DNA from: Vulcanimicrobiota bacterium
GTDB lineage: Bacteria > Vulcanimicrobiota > Vulcanimicrobiia > Eremiobacterales > Eremiobacteraceae
Direction of reading: 5' to 3'
Assembly (NCBI GenBank): GCA_019235715.1
Contig: JAFAKE010000051.1
Span: 1 to 64,000 of the forward strand
DNA length: 64,000 bases
The notes under the pieces were generated by a model. The model ran no database searches. It saw only the letters and a list, made by a program, of their open reading frames with translations, and was not told the origin of the DNA. Position numbers and translations under genes: made by a program. Shown here piece by piece: positions 58,127 through 64,000 of this stretch. The stretch's first letter is position 1; each line of letters opens with the position of its first letter.

Positions 58127-59953
58127 TTAGCGGGGGACCGCTGCGCGGGCCGCGGCCTCGCGCAGGCGTGCGCTTTGCACCGCGACGCTCGCCAGTTGGG
58201 CGAAGACTTCGATCGTGCGCACGGTTTCGTCATCGGGAACCATGTGATCGCGCGGCTCGTCGGGCGACAGCACGCCGATCAACGTCCCGTCCGAGTCGAA
58301 GAACGGGAAGATCAACAGGTCCTCTTCGTGCCATTCGCCGGGCGCGTTGCGCGGCAGCTTCGAGAGCTGCGGGTTGCGCGTCACGCCGCCCGGGGCGTGC
58401 AGCTCCATCGGCGTGTAATAGTACGTGTCGCGCACGCGCGCACGCGGTGACATCGAAGCCTGCAGCTCCGCGTCGCTGAGCTCTTGACCCACGACCGCGG
58501 ACGAATATCCCAGGGCCGCGCGGCGCACGAAGACGTTGCGCACGGGATCGCGCACGACGATCGTGCCGGCAGTGAAATTGAACTGGCTGACGGCGACCTC
58601 GAGGATGGTGTTGAGAACGCGATCGAGGTCGCGCTCTTTGAAGATCGAGACCGATAGGTCAAGGATACTCGACAGGCGCGCGGCCTGCTTGCGGCGCCCT
58701 TCCGCTGCGGTCTCCGCTTCGCGATAGAGGCGCTGGATCTGCCGGTTCGTCTCGGAAAGCTCTTCGGCTTTGCGCTGCTCGGTCGAGAACAGGTGGACGT
58801 TTTCGATGGCGGCGGCCGCCAGATGTGCGAAAAGCGCGACGTTATCTATGGTACCGCGCGACGGCACGCGGTTGTCCGCGGGCGCATCGGGCACCAACAG
58901 GCCGATGACGTCGCCTGAGGAGGAGTGCAGTTGAAAGATCAGGGTGTCCGCTTCGTTCCAGTCGTCTTGTTGCGCGCGCGGCTCGCCCAGACGCGTGCTG
59001 TCATAGACGACGGCAGGGTCCGTGTACCAGCTCTGCTGCTCGACCGGCGCATAGTACACCCACGTCCGCACGGAGAAGCGCTTGTCCATCTTGAGGTCGG
59101 CCTGGGCGAACGCGACTTCGCGGTGGCGCAGCATCAGCTCGACGGCCGGCGGATAGCCGCGCACCGCGCTGTAGCGGTACGTGGCACGATCGCGATCGGC
59201 GACCAAGATCGAGCCGCAGCGGAAGCCGAATGCGTTGATCGTCGCTTCGAGAATGCGGTCGAGCAGCGAGCCGAGGTCGCGCTCGCGCATGAGCGTCACG
59301 CTCAGTTCGACGACTTTTCGCAGGGTCGCCGCCTGCGCTCGCGTCTCCGCAAGCATCGCCTCTTCCACTTCGGCCGCGCGGCTCAGCTCTTGGCTGCGCT
59401 TGGCGAGCGCTTGATTGCGTTCGTCGATCTCGCGGACGAGCAGTCCGACGTTCAGGACGTTGAGCCAAAGCACCGCGATCTGGAACAGCAGATTGACGAT
59501 CATTTGGCCGGGCGGCGCCGGCGCGATATGCATGAGCTGCCCGATCGCGATGATCAGCGTGCCGCCCGCGCCGGAGATCAACGCGCCTGCGTAGCGTTCG
59601 CGCGCCGCGGCGATCGCGGTGAAGATGACAAGGCCGACCCATGTGTTCGGGAACTGCGGCTCGTACGCCAGCACGACTGCGGACAGCGCGATGAAGTCGA
59701 CGACGAGAAGCGCCCGTGCGTTCCAACGCACGAGCCCGACGCTGTTCGCGCGCGAATTGATGAGATACGAGACGAGCGTCGCGAGCAGCCACACGACGAG
59801 CGCGGTGGGCTGAACCCACGGGGGCGACGACTGCGGCAAGCCGATGGCGACCGCCGCGCCGATGAAAACCGTGATCAGCCGGACCCGCAGGATGCTGGCC
59901 TCGGTCTTACGCGCTTCCTCTAGAGTCGGTGTGGACGTGTACTGCAACATCAA
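58127..59953 (-). CDS. Membrane-anchored double-GAF sensor protein without output domain
   Basis: 608 residues. Five or six helices at the N-terminus (about 25-175) form a membrane sensor module. A coiled coil follows (about 175-215), then GAF 1 (about 230-390; LGSLLDRILEATINAFGFRCGSILVADRD), a second coiled coil and GAF 2 (about 440-595; LDRVLNTILEVAVSQFNFTAGTIVVRDP, LIGVLSPDEP). No kinase, GGDEF, EAL or phosphatase domain follows. It probably signals by protein contact. It lies upstream of, and on the same strand as, the ba3 oxidase operon, ending 51 nt before subunit IIA, so redox or ligand sensing for that operon is conceivable. Confidence 0.82.
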   Translation of the reverse strand: MMLQYTSTPTLEEARKTEASILRVRLITVFIGAAVAIGLPQSSPPWVQPTALVVWLLATLVSYLINSRANSVGLVRWNARALLVVDFIALSAVVLAYEPQFPNTWVGLVIFTAIAAARERYAGALISGAGGTLIIAIGQLMHIAPAPPGQMIVNLLFQIAVLWLNVLNVGLLVREIDERNQALAKRSQELSRAAEVEEAMLAETRAQAATLRKVVELSVTLMRERDLGSLLDRILEATINAFGFRCGSILVADRDRATYRYSAVRGYPPAVELMLRHREVAFAQADLKMDKRFSVRTWVYYAPVEQQSWYTDPAVVYDSTRLGEPRAQQDDWNEADTLIFQLHSSSGDVIGLLVPDAPADNRVPSRGTIDNVALFAHLAAAAIENVHLFSTEQRKAEELSETNRQIQRLYREAETAAEGRRKQAARLSSILDLSVSIFKERDLDRVLNTILEVAVSQFNFTAGTIVVRDPVRNVFVRRAALGYSSAVVGQELSDAELQASMSPRARVRDTYYYTPMELHAPGGVTRNPQLSKLPRNAPGEWHEEDLLIFPFFDSDGTLIGVLSPDEPRDHMVPDDETVRTIEVFAQLASVAVQSARLREAAARAAVPR

Positions 59954-60025
59954 AAAACGGGCTCTTTAGAAGTATCGGCAGGTCCCTGGCAGGTCCACCT
60001 GGCGCCGCAAGGGCAAGCCCGCGTC

Positions 60026-60400
60026 ATGAAGCAGATATCGACGCCTGAGGCGCCTCGCCCCGTCGCCGCCTATTCCCAGGGGATCGAAGCGGCGGGCTTT
60101 ATCTTCACGGCCGGACAGGTCGGACTCCATCCCGTGAGCGGCACGCTGGCAGTCGGCATCGATGCCCAAGCCGAGCTCGCGTTCGGCAACGTCGCCGCGG
60201 TCGTGCGCGCGGCCGGCTTGAAGACGGCGAACATCGCCAAGGTGACGATATTTATGACTGATCTGACGCAATTCGGGCGCGTGAACGTCATTTACGAGCG
60301 CTTTGTCGGCGAGCACAAACCGGCGCGCACGACGGTCGGCGTCAGCGCGTTGCCGCTCGGCGCGCTCATCGAGGTCGAGGCGATCGCGATTCGACCTTAG
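60026..60400 (+). CDS. ridA: RidA family (YjgF/YER057c/UK114) protein
   Basis: 124 residues. ISTPEAPRPVAAYSQGIEAAGFIFTAGQVG is the family opener and VTIFMTDLTQFGRVNVIYERFVG the central signature. The catalytic arginine and glutamate are in KPARTTVGVSALPLGALIEVEAIAI. RidA deaminates reactive enamine/imine intermediates released by PLP enzymes. It is divergent from the GAF sensor and convergent with the TPR gene, overlapping its stop by four bases. Confidence 0.95.
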   Translation: MKQISTPEAPRPVAAYSQGIEAAGFIFTAGQVGLHPVSGTLAVGIDAQAELAFGNVAAVVRAAGLKTANIAKVTIFMTDLTQFGRVNVIYERFVGEHKPARTTVGVSALPLGALIEVEAIAIRP

Positions 60401-61605
60401 CGCTTGACCTGCGATTCGATCGTGGCGAGCTCCGACGCAGCCTCGGGATCTTTCGGATCTTCCTGCAGCGCGATCTTGAATTGATCTTCGGCGAGCGGCA
60501 GCTTCTTTTGCGCCTCGTACGTCAGACCCAAGCCGAAGTGCAGGCGCGGGCTCTTGGGCTGCAACGCGAGTCCCTTGATGAACGCCGCCTCGGCGAGGTT
60601 GAGCTGATTGTGCGTGTAGTACAGCGAGCCGAGGTTGATGTACACGTTGCGCTCGTGCGGATCGAGATTGATCGCGCGCTGAAATTCTTCGACCGCTTTC
60701 GTGAACTGGTTGAGATGGTCGTAGGCGACGCCGAGATTCTCATAACCCAGCGCCAGCTGCGGCTCCAGCTCGACCGCGTGATTGAACTTCTCGATGCCGG
60801 CGTCGTACTGGCCCTCATTGACCAACTCGACGCCCCAATTGTTCCATGCAAACGCATAGTGCGAATCGATGGCGAGCGCGGTCTTGTATTGATTGATCGC
60901 GTCGTCGTAACGGCCTTCTTCGCCGTACACGTTGCCGAGCAGATTGTACGCGTCGGTATAGCGCGCGTCGCGGTCGAGCGCGTATTGCAGCTGCGCGATC
61001 GCCGCGTCGTACTTCTTTTCGGCTTTATAGATCGACGCCAGATTATAGTGATTCGACGGCTCGTACGGATTGCGCGTCTCTTCAAGTTTGTACTCGGCTT
61101 CGAGCTCGCCTAAGCGCCCTTCGTCTGAATAGAGCAGCACGAGGTTCGCAAAGCCCTCTCTGGAGGGCAAGCTCTTGCGAAAGGCGCTCACCGCGTCGTC
61201 AAACCTGTCTTCGGCGGAATACACGCCGCCGATGCGGTTCCATACATCGCGGTTGTTCGGATCCACTGCGAGCACGGCGTTGTAGGCGGCTTCGGCGGCC
61301 TGATAATGCTCCAACCGGTACTCGACGTCGCCAAGCAGACGCTGGATCTCGATGTTGCGCGGCTCGAGCGTTGCGGCGCGATGCAGCTCCTGCGCGGCCG
61401 CTTCGTTGTCGCCCTTATCTGCATCGGCGCGCGCGGCCGCCAACAACTGCGCGCTTGCTGAGGGATGCGCGTTTGCCGGAGAGGCGACCGATGGATAGGT
61501 TTGGCCGGGCGGCGCGGAGCTATCGGCGCTCGCCGGAAGGTTGACGCAAAGGACGCCACATGCGCACAGCGCTGCGGCGGCCAGGCAGACGGAAAATCGA
61601 AACAT
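60397..61605 (-). CDS. Exported TPR-repeat protein
   Basis: 402 residues. A signal peptide (SVCLAAAALCACGVLC, with a possible lipobox cysteine) is followed by a Ser/Pro/Ala linker and about nine tetratricopeptide units: RLLGDVEYRLEHYQAAEAAYNAVL, VWNRIGGVYSAEDRFDDAVSAF, AYNLLGNVYGEEGRYDDAINQY, GYENLGVAYDHLNQFTKAVEEF and similar. The repeats resemble those of O-GlcNAc transferase but no catalytic domain is present. It probably scaffolds a periplasmic complex. A good promoter lies at 61653-61681. Confidence 0.86.
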   Translation of the reverse strand: MFRFSVCLAAAALCACGVLCVNLPASADSSAPPGQTYPSVASPANAHPSASAQLLAAARADADKGDNEAAAQELHRAATLEPRNIEIQRLLGDVEYRLEHYQAAEAAYNAVLAVDPNNRDVWNRIGGVYSAEDRFDDAVSAFRKSLPSREGFANLVLLYSDEGRLGELEAEYKLEETRNPYEPSNHYNLASIYKAEKKYDAAIAQLQYALDRDARYTDAYNLLGNVYGEEGRYDDAINQYKTALAIDSHYAFAWNNWGVELVNEGQYDAGIEKFNHAVELEPQLALGYENLGVAYDHLNQFTKAVEEFQRAINLDPHERNVYINLGSLYYTHNQLNLAEAAFIKGLALQPKSPRLHFGLGLTYEAQKKLPLAEDQFKIALQEDPKDPEAASELATIESQVKR

Positions 61606-61652
61606 AGCGTGACTCGCTGACTACGCTCTTTTTGAACGCCCGTGTACGCTCA

Positions 61653-61681
61653 AGTATACCGCGCCGCCACGCGCCATGCAA
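61653..61681 (-). promoter_or_regulatory. Sigma70-type promoter for the TPR gene
   Basis: On the minus strand TTGCAT (61676-61681), a 17-bp spacer and TATACT (61653-61658) lie about 45 nt ahead of the TPR protein start. Confidence 0.62.
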
Positions 61682-61772
61682 CGCAGGGAGGCTCACACCA
61701 GGGCTCGGGCTGGCCTGAGCGAAACCCGCGGGGCGGTCCACCCTCGGCGACCTGAAAGCGGAGCGACCATCC

Positions 61773-62117
61773 ATGCGGTTTGCGCTTTTCGGAGCCGTCT
61801 GCGCAGCGGCGCTGGCGCTTGGCGGCTGCCCGAACCCGAACCAGATCGGCGTGCAGCAGTTTGGCACGATCACGGCCACCGTGCTGCTCGCGAGCAACAA
61901 CCAGCCCGTGGCGAACGCATTGGTTGCGGTGAACACCGGGCCTGGTGGGCAGTGCAAGACCGGCGCTGACGGCACGTGCACGCTGAATCAGGTCCCCGTC
62001 GGCCCGCAATCGGTGACCGCCAATGCGACGGGACTGCAAGGTCCGCCGGTCGCGGTCAACGTCGCGCAGCAGAACCAGAACTACCCTGTCACGATCCTCA
62101 TGTATCCCTCGAGCTGA
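61773..62117 (+). CDS. Small lipoprotein with carboxypeptidase-regulatory-like beta-sandwich
   Basis: 114 residues. The lipobox LALGGC (Cys near residue 19) is clear. The mature part FGTITATVLLASNNQPVANALVAVNTG, followed by CKTGADGTCTLNQVPVGPQSVTANATG, is a CarboxypepD_reg/transthyretin-like sandwich. Such domains anchor or support larger surface assemblies. It precedes mutM by 12 nt, but no functional link is evident. Confidence 0.82.
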   Translation: MRFALFGAVCAAALALGGCPNPNQIGVQQFGTITATVLLASNNQPVANALVAVNTGPGGQCKTGADGTCTLNQVPVGPQSVTANATGLQGPPVAVNVAQQNQNYPVTILMYPSS

Positions 62118-62129
62118 TGCCCCGTCCGC

Positions 62130-62951
62130 ATGCCTGAGCTGCCCGAGCTCGAGCTGTTGCGCGAGCAGCTGGGCAAGCACGCCGGCGGCGCCAAGATCAT
62201 CAACGTCGTCCTCGATCCGAAACGCGCATTCATCATCCGCTATCCGCCGATGGATTTCGCGCGCGAGCTCACCGGCAAACGTATCGCCGGCGTGGGCAGG
62301 CGCGGCAAGTTCTTGATGGTATCGTTTGCGGACTTCGACAAGCAGCTGATCGTCAATCCGATGTTGGGCGGCCGATTTGCGATTGCCAGCCGCGCGGCGC
62401 CGGCGCTGGCGTCGACGTGTTTTACGCTGCAGCTCGAGAAAGCGCTCGACGTGCGCTTCTTGGACTCCACCCAGATGGCGCGCATCTATCTGACGGCGAC
62501 GCCCGAAACGGATGTCCCCGCGTTCGCGCAGCTCGGCCCCGACGCGCTCGATCCCGCTTTGACCTACGACGTCTTTGCGGCACGTCTGCGCAAGCACCGC
62601 GGCGAGCTTAAGAACGTGCTGCGCAATCAGGCATTCGTCTCCGGGATCGGCAACGCGTACGCGGACGAAATCCTCTTCGCCGCGCGGCTGCGGCCGCTGC
62701 GCCGAGCCGGCACGCTCGACGATCGAGAGCGCCATGCGTTATACGATGCGATGCGCGCGACGCTGCGCGAAGCGATTGAGATCACCGGTGCGCAGTATGC
62801 GGCGGGCAAGCATCCGCTGCATAAACAAGAGCGCAGCTTCATGAAGATCCATGGCCGCAAGAAAACGACGTGTCCCCGTTGTGGCCACCGCATTTCCGTG
62901 GTGCATCCTGGGGGCGAGGCGACGTACTACTGCCGCGGCTGCCAACTGTAG
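62130..62951 (+). CDS. mutM: Formamidopyrimidine-DNA glycosylase
   Basis: 273 residues. The mature N-terminus PELPELELLREQL has the catalytic Pro2 and Glu3. GRRGKFLMVSF provides the conserved lysine. The helix-two-turn-helix has NQAFVSGIGNAYADEILFAARLRP. The C-terminal zinc finger is CPRCGHRISVVHPGGEATYYCRGC. It removes 8-oxoguanine and ring-opened purines and nicks the backbone. Length is normal. Confidence 0.96.
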   Translation: MPELPELELLREQLGKHAGGAKIINVVLDPKRAFIIRYPPMDFARELTGKRIAGVGRRGKFLMVSFADFDKQLIVNPMLGGRFAIASRAAPALASTCFTLQLEKALDVRFLDSTQMARIYLTATPETDVPAFAQLGPDALDPALTYDVFAARLRKHRGELKNVLRNQAFVSGIGNAYADEILFAARLRPLRRAGTLDDRERHALYDAMRATLREAIEITGAQYAAGKHPLHKQERSFMKIHGRKKTTCPRCGHRISVVHPGGEATYYCRGCQL

Positions 62952-62993
62952 AATCGCGCAGGCGCTGCGCCGCTCGAGGTGAAAGCGCGGCCC

Positions 62994-64000
62994 ATGAGAC
63001 GCACGAATTTCTTCATTATCTATATGGCTTGGGTGCTCGCTGCTGCCACCATCGCCGTGGGCGCGGGTTGTGCCGGCGGCGGCACGACCGGCGGCGGCGG
63101 CGGAAATCCCACGCCCGCTCCGATTCCCGCCGCCGACTATTACGTCAATGGCGGGATGAACGTCAACGAGATCTTCGGCTTTTCGACCGCGCCGGTCGGC
63201 GTGACCGGCACGCCCGCGCCGCTGAACAATTCGCCGTACAGTACGGTGGGCGCCAATGGTTCGGCCGGCGCGCCCTTCGGCATCACGCTGGCCAAAGGCG
63301 GCTCGGTCCTGTTCGCGGTCAACAATCCGCAGGGCAGCGTCAGCGCGTTCACGGTCAACGGTGACGCGTCGTTGACACTCGTGTCATCCACGAACACGCA
63401 AGGCGCAGCTCCGTCTGGGGTTTGCGCGGCGCCAAACGGCACCGTCGCGGCCGTCGCGGACACCGGCTCCAACCAATTGGAGACGTTCACGATCGCCGCC
63501 AACGGTACGCTCGCGCAAGCCCATGTCACCGCCCCGTCGCAGAACGGTCTTGATGCGCCGCTCGATTGCGCGTTTTCGCCCGACAGCGCGCACGTCTACG
63601 TCACGGACAGCGCAGGCGCCAGCGGTATCTCTGCGTTCAGCGTCGATGGCGCCGGCAACATCACAACCATCGCTACGTACTCGGTTGACAGCGGCATGCC
63701 GGCGCAGGGCATCGCGATCTCATCGGCTGCGACGCCGCTGGTCTTCGCGACGACGCAAGCCGGCAACGGAATGGGCGTCTACGCGATATCCAGCGGCGGC
63801 GTGCTCTCACCGCAGGCATTTCAGCCCACTGCGATCGCGCCGATCGGCGTCGCCGTCGCGCCGAACGCGCAGTCGGTCTACGTCGCGGCCGCGGGTGCAA
63901 AAGCGGTTGACGGCTTCCACATCAACGGGTTCTCCTTGTCGGAGCTTTCGGGCGCGCCCTATACGACGCAAGCGACGCAAAGCGCGTATCCAAGCATCTC
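62994..64000 (+). CDS. Beta-propeller (lactonase-like) lipoprotein, truncated by the window edge
   Basis: 335 residues are visible and the frame stays open to the end. A signal peptide with lipobox VGAGC (Cys near residue 26) leads to a Gly-rich linker. The repeated strands SVLFAVNNPQGSVSAFTVN, GTVAAVADTGSNQLETFTIAANGTL, AHVYVTDSAGASGISAFSVDG and QSVYVAAAGAKAVDGFHING are blades of a YncE/lactonase-type propeller. Such proteins bind ligands or other proteins at the cell surface. GAGGTG lies about 12 nt before the ATG. Confidence 0.8.
   Translation, partial: MRRTNFFIIYMAWVLAAATIAVGAGCAGGGTTGGGGGNPTPAPIPAADYYVNGGMNVNEIFGFSTAPVGVTGTPAPLNNSPYSTVGANGSAGAPFGITLAKGGSVLFAVNNPQGSVSAFTVNGDASLTLVSSTNTQGAAPSGVCAAPNGTVAAVADTGSNQLETFTIAANGTLAQAHVTAPSQNGLDAPLDCAFSPDSAHVYVTDSAGASGISAFSVDGAGNITTIATYSVDSGMPAQGIAISSAATPLVFATTQAGNGMGVYAISSGGVLSPQAFQPTAIAPIGVAVAPNAQSVYVAAAGAKAVDGFHINGFSLSELSGAPYTTQATQSAYPSI

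Overview
This is a GC-rich, gene-dense bacterial chromosome segment with many GTG and TTG starts and many 1-4 nt ATGA/GTGA stop-start overlaps. I see no insertion sequence, prophage or CRISPR array. Gene content (ba3-type oxidase, Rieske/cytochrome b with a fused cytochrome c, phosphoketolase plus acetate kinase, short glutamine-synthetase-like enzyme, YqeC/MobA-type molybdenum hydroxylase maturation, a Gram-positive-style LexA box) suggests an aerobic or microaerobic uncultured lineage. Candidatus Eremiobacterota/WPS-2 or a Chloroflexota/Dormibacterota-like group would fit, but this is inference. Lipoproteins and a predicted outer-membrane barrel cytochrome hint at a diderm envelope.

Layout. 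1-177: a leftward promoter carrying a LexA-type operator; its gene lies off the window. 178-4258: glycosyltransferase, 3D-domain wall protein with a structured leader, ksgA and a CPBP protease. 4255-11115: cation exchanger, a YhaO/YhaN-like nuclease/ATPase pair and two tandem GT4 glycosyltransferases. 11184-11825: a lower-GC lipoprotein of unknown function. 11865-25157: a long leftward run containing rhomboid, DHS-like protein, GT4, two M16-like proteins without the zinc motif, ftsH, tilS, smpB, thioesterase, TPR protein, phosphoesterase, BON lipoprotein and moeA. 25298-34501: pilT, serS, malate synthase, DUF4139 protein, thiC under a TPP riboswitch, and moaA. 34633-36768: Rieske plus cytochrome b/c fusion. 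36988-40865: methyltransferase, pseudopilins, GrpB, msrB, tRNA-Ser and acylphosphatase. 40822-42979: MobA-like protein, YqeC and an inositol monophosphatase-like enzyme. 43012-49772: class III aminotransferase and a coupled operon of PRC/MgtE-N/CBS protein, PucR-type regulator, glutamine-synthetase-like enzyme and a two-component pair. 49775-54021: structured leader, xfp, ackA and a universal stress protein. 54125-58075: oxidase locus. 58127-64000: GAF sensor, RidA, TPR protein, mutM and a truncated beta-propeller lipoprotein.

The most interesting locus is 54125-58075. On one strand it encodes ba3-type oxidase subunits IIA (a 39-residue protein), II and I, then a stand-alone secreted CuA-type cupredoxin, then a protein with one N-terminal haem c motif followed by a beta-barrel-like body. 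That last protein resembles Cyc2-type porin-cytochromes. The gene order recalls the rus operon of acidophilic iron oxidisers, so an outer-surface-to-oxidase electron conduit is a reasonable hypothesis. Other notable points are a zinc-ribbon/pseudopilin chimera, a tRNA-Ser whose 3' processing would leave a nearly leaderless acyP mRNA, a phosphoesterase that needs a CTG start, and unclassified structured leaders ahead of xfp and the 3D protein.
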